Positions 47,526-58,794 of a stretch of DNA of 64,000 bases are shown here, one piece after another. Made by a program: the position numbers and the translations under genes. The notes below the pieces were generated by a model. The model saw only the letters and a list, made by a program, of their open reading frames with translations. It was not told the origin of the DNA and ran no database searches. The DNA is taken from positions 283,599,395-283,663,394 of the forward strand of contig CM022298.1 of the NCBI GenBank assembly GCA_011799875.1, given 5' to 3'. Source of the stretch: Thinopyrum elongatum. Its lineage: Eukaryota > Streptophyta > Magnoliopsida > Poales > Poaceae. Positions within the stretch are counted from its first letter, which is position 1. Each line of letters begins with the position of its first letter.

Positions 47526-50314
47526 CTAGGAAGAAGCACCGCCATCACCTTGGTGGCCGCCATCGCTCGCCTTGGGAAGCCCGTCGTCGATGACGCTCCC
47601 ACCACCTTCGTCGCCGGCTTCTGTTGCCACACCTGCGGGGTCGGGGACACAGAGGAACTTCCCCAACAAGGCCTCGACCTGCGCCTTCATGGCCTCGGCA
47701 GCAGCGGCGCGGGATTCAAGAGCCACTGGCTCGATTAACGCGCTGAGGTCAAAGCTTGGGTCCCGGAGGTGGAGGTGGCTGAAGAGGCGCATTGTTGCCG
47801 AGGTAAAGAGCGCGCGCCACTCTCCCTCCACCGCAGAATCCATCCCAGCGGCGACGCCCTCAAGCACGTCCGCAAGCTTGGGGAGAAGCCCAGTAGGGCC
47901 ATCCTCCAGAGTCACCAGCAGCTCCTCGTACCCCCCCCCCTCCGTAAAGGGAGCGCAGCGCCTCGTGGGCCCTGAGCTTGGAGGAGACCAAGGCTTCACG
48001 TCCTACGGCCGCCATTTTCTCGGCAGTGGCGAGGGCCTTCTCCTTGGCCTCCAGCTGGGCCGTCGCCTCAAAGACAAGCTAGGCATGGGACACCCGTGCC
48101 TCATCCTCCTCCTTCTTCAGCTTGCCCAGGCGGTCCCGCTCTGCGGCCTGGGCCAGCTTGGCGTCGTGGTCGACGAGCGTCGTCTAGCGGGCCTTGACCT
48201 CCTCCTCATACTGTGCAACCGTTGGGTATGGGCGGCCTGCGCATCACGGAGAGCTTTCAGCTCAGTCTCCGCCTTGCTGCAACGCCCCTGGGCGGACGAT
48301 GCGTCGGCCAGCGCCGCGTCGCGAGCCCTCGCGGCCTCGTCGGCCACCTTCCTGCTCTCCATGGCAACGGCCTCGGCCCGGCTCCAGGCCGCCCTGGCGG
48401 ACGCGTCGGCCTGGAGCCACCCTGAGATCAGCCCCATGCGCTCCCTCGCCCCGTGCCCATCGGCGTCCTGCAGATCGGTCCGGAGCTGGTCCAGTGCGTT
48501 GAAGGCCTCCTCCAGAGCCCCGTGCCCAACAAGGGGGCTGAGGTCCGCCAGCACAAGGGCCCGGGGAGGAGGCGGCATCGGCATGGGAACTGGCGTCGTC
48601 ACCGAAGCAGGGCCAGCTTGAGGCTCTGGAGCCCCCGAACCCCCCGAGGGCATGACTGGGAGAGGAGGCTCCAGAGTCTGCCGGCTTGCGGAAGCAGGCT
48701 CCTCCTGAGGCACCACCATCGTACCTTTAGGGGCCCGCTCAATCGCAGGGGAGTGCAAGGCGACCTCCTCATCTTGTGTTGGGGCTGCCACGGCCCTGGC
48801 GAGCGGTGGAGCCCCGGGGATGCCGACATCCTCCTTTTTCTTCTTCACCACGGCACCCACACTGGTCACCAGGAGGGGGGGTGCTGTGAGTATGGTATCA
48901 AGAGGCGGCAAACGGAAACAAGGCAAGGCACTTACTCGTTAGAGGCGATGTACGCCCTCTTCCTGACCAAGACCAGGGCACTGTCGACCTTCTTGGGCGC
49001 GGTCTGGGCCGTGCCCTGGAGATTGACAGGGCGCACAACGGCCGGCTTCGTTGTGGCACCGGCAGGCGGCAACGCAGGGGCGCCGCCTCGAGGAGGGGGC
49101 ACTGCCCCGCTCTTCTTCGGGACCACTCGTCCCGACCTGTGCGAGGCCGGGGAAGTGGCCCCGGACGTTGTGATGACCCGGGTGGGGCACAGGGATTCCG
49201 TGACCGGGGGCTCGGCGGCACCATCATCGTCGGGGAGGCTGTGGAGAAGCTCCCTTTGGGATGGAGGAGAGGTCTCCACCGCGTTGTCCACGGTTGCCTC
49301 CGAGTCCTCCTCCCCCTCTTCCTCGGCGTCATCGCCAGAAGACACCAGCACCGGGGGGTTCGAGAGCTCGGGTGGCACGAGCCCCAGCTCATTGAAGACG
49401 GGCATGGTGGCGACCAGCGCTGCCCCGTCGGCACGGTGGTACAGTGGGATGTAGGCCGCCGGGAGGTTGCCCGGATCCCTCTCAATCAAGGTATGCACGG
49501 CTTTGTCCAGCTCCTCACCCGTCAAGCTCCCTGGGCGTAGCCGGATGTCGTCCTCTGCGCCCTTGAACTCCCACATGGGGCACGAGTGTGCCTAAAGCGA
49601 GGCCAAGCGCTGCATCAGGAACTCCTTGATGAGTATGGCCCCCGTCAGCACCCCGGCCTCCATGTCCGCCATCATCTTCTTCAAGACTGGCGCCACTCGG
49701 GGGTCGATGAGCTTCTCGTGACCCCATCGGTCGAGCTTCTCCGGCAGCTCGGTTGGCAACTCCAGCCACGCGTGGAGGCCCCTGCCGTCCATGAAGACCC
49801 ACTTGCGCTGGAAGTTCTCCACCTTCTTCCCGGACTTCATGAGCATGTTACCGCTGTGGGCTACGGCAAAGGAGGCACAGCCCGAACGCTGGGTTGGGTC
49901 GTGTACCCGAAAGTAGAAGAAGTGGCGGAGGAGCGCGACGGAAGGCCTCACACCCATGAACGCCTCGCAGTAAAAGGCGAAGATCGATAGGAGAAGGATG
50001 GAGTTGGGCTGAAGATGCAAAGCTTGAACCTGGTAATGGTCAAGGACGGCGGTGAAGAACTCGGAGAAAGGCGGGATGAGCCCCGCGAAGAAGCTGTGAA
50101 AGAAGAAGGGATAGAACATCCCCGCCAGGGTCCTCTGGTCAGCAGAGCCTGCCAGGAGCATCATATCCTTCGACTCATTGTCATTGCTCGTTGTCAGCGG
50201 GAGCGCGGCGGCAAGGTGCCTCTCCTCGGTAATGGAAGACGCGCCAAGGGCCGGCGCGGGAGAAGAAGAAGAACTCGCGGCCTGCACGACCGGCTTCGCC
50301 TTGCCATATGCCAT
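47526..50314 (-). pseudogene. Antisense ORF (aORF) of the Tat element, copy C
   Basis: The ATG at 50314 (minus strand) starts MAYGKAKPVVQAASSSSSP. The conserved block at about 50000-49780 (AFYCEAFMGVRP, TQRSGCASFAVAHSGNMLMK, FQRKWVFMDG) resembles Pfam Transposase_28, the putative gypsy-type transposon domain. An acidic linker (SSGDDAEEEGEEDSEATVD) follows. A TAG at 49594-49592 interrupts it where copy A reads Q. After IASNE (48936) a GTAAGT and, 52 bases later, CTCACAG could bound a short intron (48935-48884). The second part (48883-48200) is alanine-rich with heptad-like spacing, probably coiled coil, and shifts frame near 48200. A last part (47999-47526) ends GDGGASS. It lies opposite to gag, a hallmark of plant Tat elements. 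The function is unknown. Confidence 0.75.
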
Positions 50315-50623
50315 CTGCGAAGAGCTCGGAGAAGGGACGTGGAAGGGAGAAGGAATTCGACTAGATCTGGAGGTGCTCTCGGCAGGGAGAAAGGGGATCT
50401 GGAGTAATGCGAAGAGAAGGCAATGATGGTGCAGCATGGGCGCCAGTCTTTTGTCAGCCTGGGGCAGTTGCCGAGGTGGCGTGGGGAAGCGAAGATGCCT
50501 ACGTACCATCAGGCGCCACGCGTCAGCCTGGTCCGCAGGAGATTGGGGCCCTCGGCGCTTCATCCTTGCCCTTTTGCTTCGCCTCTAAGCCAAGTCCGAG
50601 CGCACCTTGGGCCCAGGGGCTAC

Positions 50624-51500
50624 TGTCGGTGTTCTGGGAACCAGGGTACCCAGACTTGCCTGCCTGCGGCCCATGGCGTGGCGCCATCGACGGCCTAGTA
50701 CGGTCCATCTACAACACCTTCAAGACAAGACCCTCGCGAGGGGCCAAGCCTCGTGAGGCGGGCGACGGCAAGACTTCCGGAGGGAGCGGCCTCCTTAGGC
50801 TGGCTCCTGAGGAGCGGAGATTTCTATGCAGATGCCCATCTCATGAGGTGGAGGTGACGCAAGCCATGACGACCAAGGCCAGGCGGGCGCTAGCGGGCGC
50901 AGAGCAGAAGGTTTCCTATTTGGTGCTAAGGAGGCAAGCGCAGGCGCGGGGTCCCGAGGAATTACCTAAAGGTTTCCATTCCCGTGCAACGAGACCAAGA
51001 CCACCAGGACAGCAGGACAGATGTGATCGCCGAGTGCACTACAGCGTCACAGCCAGAAGCTTTGCAGGCGAAGACCATCTTTCGTTAGGATAAGATGTTC
51101 TACTTGTCCCCTTTCAAATTGGCCATTGTGGAATCCCTTCCCACCTTCTTTTTCGTGGAAGAGGACCGAGGCCACTATATATAGGCTAGCCACCACCATA
51201 GAAGGGGAGATCAGATCGAATCTAGAACAACTCACTCTCACCAGAGCAAGCCTCGCGAGCTTGTTCATCCTCTGTACTAGTTCATCCTCAGCCCCTCGTG
51301 AGGCAAATCAAGTACAAAGCAGGAGTAGGGTTTTACACCGCAAGGTGGCCCGAACCAGGGTAAACAGCCATGTTCATCTTCTTCCTTGTTCATCGAGCTA
51401 GGCTATAGTGCGACGGGTTGGTTGGCTAGAAAGGTTGAGTTCTTCGCACATGCCCCGGAGTTCGAACCTTCTTTGGGTCTGCGGAGCCCTGAATCCGACA
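50624..51500 (+). repeat. LTR C, Tat 3' LTR (877 bp)
   Basis: It starts tgtcggtgttctggga after gggcccaggggctac (50609-50623, polypurine-like) and ends ccgaca at 51500. The TATA box is tatatata at 51176-51183. The sequence after it, CGACC, is the flank in the older minus-strand element. Confidence 0.85.
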
Positions 51501-51501
51501 C

Positions 51502-53459
51502 GACCTTGGTAACCCCTGAGGCCCACACGAAGCACCAGAAGGTCGTCCTGATGAACAGACTTAGCCGCCTCCTTTAAATGAGCCAATGGCTACTGAACAA
51601 ATGGACACCCAAGCTGACCTTCACAATTCGGCAGATGATTTTAACCCGCCAAGTCCGGCTCACACTTCAAGTCCTGCCAAGGCGGATGAAGACGTTCTTC
51701 TTGATGAAAAGAACAATGAAGAAATTACCATCACTGGCAGGCTTATAAACCTCCATAGGTCTCCAATGTACTGACCAAGCTTACGGTGAAAGACGAGACG
51801 CCCTTGTCTGAGAAGGGAAAGTCGAAACTTGAGCTGCCAAACTTTGAGGATTTCAGTGCGGATGAGCTTCACGCAGGCTATCTGAGCTGCCTTTCCACAA
51901 GCCGAGACATGGAAGCCAGTATGGTTAACATGATGAAGAGAAAGTATGAGGTATGATCAATCTTCTCCCATACCATATATCCTTGTGTCGCTCCCAAATC
52001 TTAAACATAGGAAATCTTGAGTATGTACAAGACTTATATGTAGAATTTTGAAACTTTTGAAGTATAACCCCCAAAGGCTAGGCTCTCATGCCAATGATGA
52101 GCCCGTTCTTCAAATAGAAAAACTGATAAGAGAAATGCCTGATAGCCTCCAAGGGCCGGCTCATCTCTCGGAAATGAGTCGGGTCTTCCAAATAAACTTT
52201 TAAAACATAACCTGTAGCCCCCAAGGGCCAACTCATTTTTATGAACTGAGGCGGGTCTTCTTGTGTTATTAGGGAAGAAAAAATGGGATGCATTAGCCCC
52301 CAAGTGCTAAGCATATTGCTTGCAATGTTCTTGGGACTTCAATAATAAGATGAATTTGCTTGTCATAGCCCCCAAGTACCGGGTCATATATTGTTGCCGG
52401 CTTAGGACCAGTAAAATGGCTTAGAAATAAATTATCTCATTGTCTTGCAGGAACCTTTGAGCATGGCCAAGTCAAATTTGACTGGCTTGAAAAAAGAATG
52501 TGAATCTGAACAATCTCTACGAGCCAAGGCTGAAACAATCCTGCAATCTTCTTTGGAAGAACTGGAGAAAATCAAGGCGGCTTTCGATGTAGAAAAGACC
52601 ACATTTGAGACTGAGAAAGCCGCCCTGATCAAGCGTGCGGAAACCGCCGAAGGCCAATTGAAACCAGTTACTGAAGAGCTAGCCGGGTTAAAATGGCATA
52701 TCTCCCAAATGACCCAGGCCATATTTGGTAAGCAACTCCTTGAGCCTATGATAACAATTCGCCTACCGAGTCATGTATAAGTAATAACCCGCCTGGCGGC
52801 TCACACATTGCAACAGTTTGCAAGTGATAGAACTTGCAACCTCCAAGATAACTTAATGAAGCTGAAGGCTGTATACTCTTTCATGGAGCAATTATATGCT
52901 GGAAGCATCTTTACTTTCAAGTCTGTAATGGGGGAACAACACGCACCGCAAGTCATCAGAGATGTGCTGAAGCGACTGTCAACCATCCCAAAGCAGATCG
53001 AAGAGCTGAAGAGGTCAGCCGCCCGAGCAGGAGCAATGACTGCGCTAAGCCGGGCTATAGCTTATGCACCAGAGTTGGATCCTTTGGAGATGGCCGGCTG
53101 GTTCCCACATACAAAGGTGACGGGACTGAATTTTCACCAGCTGATTACACCCGTTGTGTGAATGAGACGCGAACACTGGCGAGTCAACTTGTCGCAGAAA
53201 TGGAATTAAAGAAATATCAGCCGGCTTATGATGGCAACAACACACGAATTCCACCGCCAATACTGGAATCTTTTGACTTGACTCCACAACGGCGTAAGTT
53301 CCTCTTTGCACCTGATGTTGACCCGTCTCCTATCCTGCATGATGAAGCCATCTTTCAAGCCTTAACCAATGTCGACTGGAATCTGGACAACCTTCAGATT
53401 AAAGACGCAGAAGAATCAGCGCAGGATGACCCGGAGGCGTCAACCACCAAGGGCCAATA
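51502..53459 (+). pseudogene. Antisense ORF of the minus-strand Tat element (C-terminal part)
   Basis: The frame around MATEQMDTQADLHN (51586) is hydrophilic. It is broken upstream by two stops and ends at 51774; a shifted frame continues (LPNFEDFSADELHAG, TSRDMEASMVNMMKRKYE) to a GTATGA donor at 51951. Acceptor CTTGCAG ends at 52450, and the next exon (52451-52727) is a strong coiled coil (LTGLKKECESEQSLRAKAET, then AETAEGQLKPVTEELAG). A second donor GTAAGC at 52728 and an acceptor near 52816 lead to MKLKAVYSFMEQLYAGSIF. A frameshift near 53130 precedes TLASQLVAEMELKKYQPAYD, and the frame stops at 53459. The N-terminal domain was removed by the LTR C insertion. I recognise this exon order from aORFs of similar Triticeae elements. 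The role is unknown. Confidence 0.65.
52064..52400 (+). repeat. Degenerate repeats in the first intron of the aORF
   Basis: Five copies of agcccccaagggc-like cores at about 52067, 52144, 52216, 52295 and 52367 (72-79 bp apart). Several are followed by gactcat/gggtcttc phrases. Confidence 0.65.
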
Positions 53460-54490
53460 AGGAGCTAACCCGGAAGGAAACAACCCGGACGACACAGAGG
53501 CCGGCTTGCAGGAGTAGTTTATATTCCTAAAAAACTTGATTGAATATATTGAGCTCAACTGGAGCTTTGTAATAGGCTGTAGGTAAACACTTGGTTGTCC
53601 TGTCGTTCCTTCATGGATGTTAACTGGTGATCAAACATCAATTTGGTGATGTAGAACTTTAGACCAATGTGTTCTAATAATCCGCCTTGGATGTCTTGTT
53701 TTGAATATCGCATAGCCATTGCTTGTACTTATGTCTGGTAAGTCGCCTGTATCAACTTGCAAATGTAGAGACTTCTGACGTCTGCAGAAAATTCCACCAA
53801 GTTATAATTGGTGTGAAATAACCCGATGATTTGTCCACCGGCGACTTATAGTCATGATAATTGATTGCTGAAAACCAATTGTGAATTGATAATCTGGCGA
53901 CTCATGGTCAAGAAAAGCTCAATACTCATCACAAGCAACCCGGAGTTCTTTTGACCCAGAGACTTATAGTCATTTCCATAATGTGAATAAAAGCAAAAAA
54001 AATCCTGCAGACGCAGAGAACCAATACTAACATATAAATATTAAGTCGGCTTTTGAGGCTCGACAAAAAAGGCTGGCTTTCGAGGCTCAAGTCTTGCTTC
54101 TGTGAAGCTGGCATGATGGCCTTGGTTTATCCTTGCTTTCTGTAAGCTGGGCCTCACATGACTTAAGCCACCGTTTTAACCTTGATAAGTTCAAGGTCAT
54201 AAAGATTGACTGTCCAGAGTACAGCGGGTCACCTTTTCGGAGGAGCATCAAGCAGACAGGCAGGTTTAACCAATGTATTGTGGCATTTTTGACGGGTCAA
54301 GAGGGTGATAAAGCTAAACTCGGTGAGTTGGAAGCCCCCAAGTGACCTATGATCAACAAATAAAAGACTCATGCACAATATATGACATGAAATGACAGAG
54401 GCCCCGAGTTTCGAGGATGCCGACTTTATTATATTTGATCATAAAAAGGTATATACATGATAGTTATGTACAATGACTGGAGCAAGTGGC
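53460..54490. other. Spacer between aORF and integrase end of the minus-strand element
   Basis: AT-rich, with no frame that resembles a protein. Short repeated phrases such as gcgacttatagtcat, gagacttatagtcat and gcgactcatggtca occur at about 53842, 53898 and 53959, and ggctttcgaggctc/ggcttttgaggctc at about 54050-54085. Confidence 0.5.
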
Positions 54491-54974
54491 TCATGTATAG
54501 TAAGGCCGAAGATGAGCAATATTTCAGGGCCTGTTGGTCTCCTCCTCAGAGGTACGTGACTTATTGTGTTCGCTTATGTCGATGAGATAATATGACCCAT
54601 TGTTGAGGTTTTTGCTAACCATAAAGGGCCCTTCCCAAGGAGGTGAAAGCTTATGCATGGCTGTCTGATCTTGGATCAAACGGAGTGCTAAGTCGCCCTC
54701 CTGGAAACTGCGCCTTCGAACGCTCCGGCTATGATAGCGATGTAGGTCTTGCTGATAAATTGCAGATGGAGCCGCTGTGAGATCACGTTCTTCTTCCAAG
54801 GCATCCAGAGCATTTTGGCGAGCCGTCTCATTATCCGTTTCAATGTAAGCTGCCACACGGGGCGAGTCATGACGAATATCACTTGGAAGAACCGCCTCTG
54901 CGCCATAAGCCATGAAGAACGGCATGTAGCCTGATGACCTATTGGGGGTACTCCTTATGCTCCAAAGAACTGCA
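54491..54974 (-). pseudogene. pol: Integrase C-terminus of the minus-strand Tat element
   Basis: From 54973 downward on the minus strand the frame reads AVLWSIRSTPNRSSGYMPFF, then FMAYGAEAVLPSDI, YHSRSVRRRSFQEGDLALR and KLSPPWEGPFMVSK, ending YYLIDISEHNK. This is the end of the catalytic core and the C-terminal domain of a gypsy integrase. TGA at 54526-54524 truncates it ten codons before the natural end (NIAHLRPYYT, stop at 54493-54491). The upstream part, including the D,D-35-E residues, is cut off by the LTR at 54975; codons preceding AVLWSIR come from that LTR. Integrase inserts the cDNA in the genome; this fragment cannot. Confidence 0.85.
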
Positions 54975-55156
54975 TGTCGGTGTACTAAGTATTGGGCCAT
55001 TAGTACCCCGTACTTGTGCACGGGCAGTTGTAGCCATACTCGCGGCAAGGCTTGTCGGGGAACAGTTCGAGGTTGACTCAGGCCACCAAAGAAATCCTCA
55101 AGTCAAAGATCTGAGGATCAGCAGATAAGAAGGGCTGGAATCCGAAGGCCAGCTTC

Positions 55157-55260
55157 CCCGGCAAGATTTTGCCTGGGTGGCCTGCGAAGCCCGGCAAGAT
55201 TCTGTGCCCGGCAAGGCTCGGCGCCCGGCAAGATTTAGCGCCCGGCAAGATTTTGTTGCC
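55157..55260 (+). repeat. Short repeats with cccggcaaga core in the LTR
   Basis: cccggcaag occurs at 55157, 55190, 55207, 55224 and 55241; the last four are exactly 17 bp apart. Confidence 0.85.
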
Positions 55261-55523
55261 GTGCCACCGCTCTGGCACAGCAACAAACCCGACATTCTGG
55301 GTCATTATTTGGGTGCGTGGCGACGCGCCAGTGGAGGAGAGCTTAAGCGGTGCTGATGGGATGGCCCCTTTTTCCATCCCCAAGAAAGTGAGGACACCTA
55401 GACGAACACCTCACGGTGCATTAAATGCGTTCGTCCTAATCCGTCAGGGGTTAGGTATGATGACCCTGTAGCTACTTCACACCTCAATGTATGTACATTT
55501 CGCCACTATGGTGACCCCTTGGT

Positions 55524-55533
55524 GATATAAAAG
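55524..55533 (+). promoter_or_regulatory. TATA box of the rightmost LTR
   Basis: gatataaaag lies 291 bp before the LTR end, followed by ggagccccaaggcaactcc. The distance suits a plant LTR promoter. Confidence 0.65.
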
Positions 55534-55814
55534 GAGCCCCAAGGCAACTCCTACAGGGGGGAGGATCTTCTGGCCCATTCTGCATGCGTAGCTGCTCTTT
55601 GAATGTACTGTTCACTGCGAGCGCTCCTGGAGCCTGTGCTCAAGAACACCGATAATAAAACAAGGCAAGAGTAGGGTTTTACGCGGATTAGCGGCCCGAA
55701 CCTGGGTAAAATCGCTCGTGCGTTGATTGTTGGTTCTGCTCTTTGCGCATGCCTCTTCCCCTGCCGAATCGTAAAGGGATTCTTCAAGGGTCCCATAGGT
55801 GTTGCACGCCGACA

Positions 55815-55837
55815 TCTTTGGTGCGCCAGGTAGGGGG
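55815..55837 (+). other. Primer-binding-site-like sequence
   Basis: tctttggtgcgccaggtagg, followed by ggg, starts at the LTR end. Its core (gcgccaggtagggg) is shared with the sites after LTRs A and B. The tRNA is not assigned. Confidence 0.6.
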
Positions 55838-55900
55838 TTGTAGGGTGTGTGAACCTGATCTAGTGATCGGCGCCTTAGTTTCATCATCATCTTCATCATC

Positions 55901-57927
55901 ATGCCACCCAAGAAGAAGAGCGCTGCAACGGCGCAACCATCCACATCCGTTTTGCCTGTGCCTTCGCATGCAGGCGATGGCGTGGGTGCAGAAGGAAGAG
56001 GATTAGAGCCTCCATGGCGTTCCGGTGATCCAAGCCAGGCGAGCGGCGTCGTTCGCAGTGGCAGCAGCAACCCACATGCCGCTGGATCCAGAGACGGAGC
56101 TGTGTTGCCTATGGGTGGCACAACGAATTCCAGAGATTGGAGGACGCCTTCTGGAGCTCCCGCGCCGACGCAAGCGTCACGGCCTACCCAGGTCGTGCAC
56201 GACGAGCGACGTCATGGCGCTGGTGGTTCAGGGCGTCCCCATGAAAAGATTTCTGCACATCGATCCCAAGATGCGCGAGCCCAGCATGCACACCGAGCTG
56301 CCAGCGGAGGTGGCGCGCGGTCGTGTGACCGTGACGGTGCTCCTTCTAACATGGCTAGGAGTCAGAGCACCTCACGTACCTCGCACCTGTCGCCGCCGCC
56401 TACACCAGCGGAAGCCTTGGCATGTGCGCAGCTGCTCCTCGATTTCCTTCCTGCTCCAGAGAAGATGGAGGAGTGGCAAGCTACTATCCAGAGCCTTATC
56501 AGCTTCGCCAACAAAGATGGGCCACAAGAGGCAGGGCCCTCATAGCGAATGCCCATCGATCCGGCGCGAGCCGATGTGGAGGAAACCGGAGGTGGTGCTA
56601 CCATGGTGCACTCCCTTCCGTGACACCAGCGGCGGGCGACAACCTAGCAGTTCGATCGCCGTGATGATGATTCCACGGTGTCGTCCGACCCACGGATGCG
56701 CCGCGACCAGCGTCAAGTTCTCCAGGAACGAGGCAAAGAGGACGCTCGAACTAGCATCAAGCAACGACGGGAAGCGCGCTATCAGTCTGATAAGCGCGCA
56801 GGGCCGGCTGTCGACGAGCCTGTGCCGGGGGACGTAGGAGACTTGCCTTACGAGGTGGGACTCCAGCGTTTACCCATGAGCTGCGACAAGTCCAGTGGCC
56901 CAATTCCCAAAACATCAAGCCAGAGGTCCCGGAGAAATTTGACGGCAAGACTCATCCCTCGGAGTTCCTGAGCATTTACACCATTGCGGTGCAGGCTGCC
57001 GGGGGCCGAGATGACAAGATACTTGCCAACTACTTCCCGTTGGTGCTCAAACCCAACGTCAGGTCATGGTTGATGCATCTGCCAGAGAATTCTATTTCTT
57101 CTTGGTCAGATCTGTGCCATCAGTTTGTTTGCGCCTTTGTTGGAGGCCACCAAGCTCCTGGCCAAGAGAGTGATTTGCATATCATCCCTCAGAAGGAGGG
57201 TGAATCCCTGCGCAAGTTTATCCAGAGATTCAGCCGGGTGCAGTACAATATTCCTGGCGTTCACCCTGCCGCTGTTGTTAGCGCGTTTCATCAGAACGTG
57301 CATAACCGCAAAATGCGGGAAGAGCTGGGAATGAACAAAGTCAGGAGTATCGCCGAGCTTTACGCTTTGGCCAACAAATGCGCTCGAGCTGAAGAGGGGA
57401 GGAAACTCCCTGGCGAGGCTGTTGGCGCGGGGTGCGAATCGGAAGATGAAGACGCTGCGACCCCGTCAAGGAAAGGCCGGCGGCGTAACAAGAAACGCAG
57501 AGGCAAGGCCGTGCTTGCTGTCGAGGAATCCGGCAACCCCGGCACCGCCAAGAAGGCCAAGGTTGACGACCCCAGCAAGGAACTTGCCGGGTGCTCTTCC
57601 TGTTAGGCCTTGGCGGCGGCCGACAAGTTGGAAAGCTCCGGCAAGCAGTATTGCAAGATCCATCGCACGAAGGGCCACGATCTCCAAAACTGCCGGCAAG
57701 TTGAACAGCTTGCCGAGAAATAGAGGGCTGAGTATGAAAGGTGAGATAAGGAGAAGGCCCATGACGGTGCTGACGGATCCGGCAAGAAGCGCGGTGGCCG
57801 AGGGGGTCGCCGCGGCAAGGCCAAGCAACAGAGCGAGAGGCCCGCTCGAGGCCGAGACAAGGAAGAAGATGATGACGAAGAAGACGATGAGTCCAGTGAG
57901 CAAGAATTCCAGAAAGCTACAGAGGCC
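55901..57927 (+). pseudogene. gag: gag of the rightmost Tat element
   Basis: The ATG at 55901 starts MPPKKKSAATAQPSTS. A low-complexity N-terminal region runs to TAG 56543-56545, with two further stops before 56680. Frame 2 continues to about 56855, where a one-base shift leads to the capsid-like domain (PEKFDGKTHPSEFLSIYT, VRSWLMHLPENSISSW, LRKFIQRFSRVQYNIP, YALANKCARAEEG). A basic segment (RKGRRRNKKRRGK) is followed by TAG 57604-57606 and a zinc-knuckle-like CKIHRTKGHDLQNC (C-x2-H-x4-H-x4-C) at about 57651. Two more stops and an acidic run (EEDDDEEDDESSEQE) lead to the protease. At least six nonsense codons make it inactive. The capsid domain is homologous to the gag at 8520-44040. Confidence 0.85.
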
Positions 57928-58794
57928 ATGTGTATCGATGGGGGCGCCTCGTTGCATTCTTCTCACCATCGACTCAAACAGTGGGTGCGGGAAGTCAATG
58001 CAATAGAGCCGTCACCAGATGCATGTAAGCCCCTGAAGTGGTCCAACATGCCTATCATTTTCGACGCCGAGGATCACCCTGATCGCACAACCGCGGTCGG
58101 GTGCTTGCCATTGTTGGTCTCACCAACAATCCGCAACCTCAAGGTGACGAAAATGCTAGTTGACGGTGGGGCCGGGCTGAACCTAATCTCACCAGATGTG
58201 CTCAAGAGGCTTCAAATTCCTGATGAAGATCTCGAAGAAACGGGCACGTTTCAAGGGGTCAATCCAGGAAGAACCCAGCCAAAGGGCAAGATTATGCTAC
58301 CGGTGACATTTGGTAGCGAGCTCAACTACAGGACCGAGAAGGTAGTGTTTGATGTCGCCAAGATCCCTATGTCATACAAAGGGATCCTTGGCCGGCCAGC
58401 GCTGGCTAAGTTCATGGCGGCATCACACTAGGTGTATAATGTTTTAAAGATGCCCGGGCCGTTGAGTGTCATTACTATCCATTCCAATAAGAAGGATGTG
58501 CTAATCTGTGCCGACCAACTCTATCGGGAAGCAGTTGCAGCACCTGCCGTCAAGGCATCTGCTCTTGCCGCTGCAACTCCCGGGGGGAAGAAGAAGACCG
58601 GCGAGAATCTTGGCGCGAACTACGGTAAGCGCGCCTCCTCGGAGTGCTACGCTTCCATCGAGGATGCACCAGAGAGTTCCACCGGCAAGAACAAGAAATC
58701 CAAGGCTGCTCCACCAGAGACCAAGAAGGTGCCCGTCAGGGAGGACGGAACGGGAGGAACTTTCACCATAAGTTCCACCCTAGATGACAAATAG
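57928..58794 (+). pseudogene. pro: Aspartic protease of the rightmost Tat element
   Basis: The domain shows a conserved upstream part (LKWSNMPIIFDAEDHPD), the catalytic LVDGGAGLNLIS at about 58158, and LPVTFGSELNYRTEKVVFDV with GILGRPALAKFM near its end. TAG at 58429-58431 lies just after the last motif; the same frame goes on with VYNVLKMPGP and a lysine-rich linker up to TAG 58792-58794. D-G-G replaces the usual D-S/T-G, as in the other Tat element here. Confidence 0.85.

Larger units (their letters stand above)
4767..51500 (+). mobile_element. Three-LTR array of a Tat-lineage gypsy retrotransposon (A-B-C), interrupted by the outer element
   Basis: Three copies of one LTR lie in the same orientation: A 4767-5193 (3' half only), B 6879-7738 and C 50624-51500. 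Each of A and B is followed by a primer-site-like sequence and the same gag start. Between A and B the interior is cut down to the first part of gag joined to the 3' aORF. Between B and C it is longer but split by the 35-kb outer element at 8736-43770. The gag zinc knuckle, the protease motif and above all the antisense ORF before the 3' LTR point to the plant Tat lineage. Such arrays arise by unequal recombination between LTRs. The right flank is CGACC (51501-51505); the left flank was lost with the 5' half of LTR A, so no TSD can be checked. Confidence 0.8.
51501..54974 (-). mobile_element. Older Tat-lineage element, minus strand, cut on both sides
   Basis: Reading the minus strand from 54974 downward gives the integrase end, then a spacer, then the antisense ORF (plus strand). 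This is the same order as in the other two Tat elements but inverted. The left side is cut by the insertion of LTR C at 51500/51501. The right side is cut by the LTR of the element at 54975, which splits the integrase gene between an alanine codon and its neighbour. Its LTRs, gag and most of pol are outside the window or lost. It is the oldest layer that can be placed here. Confidence 0.8.
54975..55814 (+). repeat. 5' LTR of the rightmost Tat element (840 bp)
   Basis: It starts tgtcggtgtactaagtattg and ends cacgccgaca. TATA-like gatataaaag is at 55524-55533 and aataaa at 55654-55659. It is a different family from LTRs A-C, but its last part (gagtagggttttac, cccgaacctgggtaaa) is clearly related to them. 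Confidence 0.85.
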
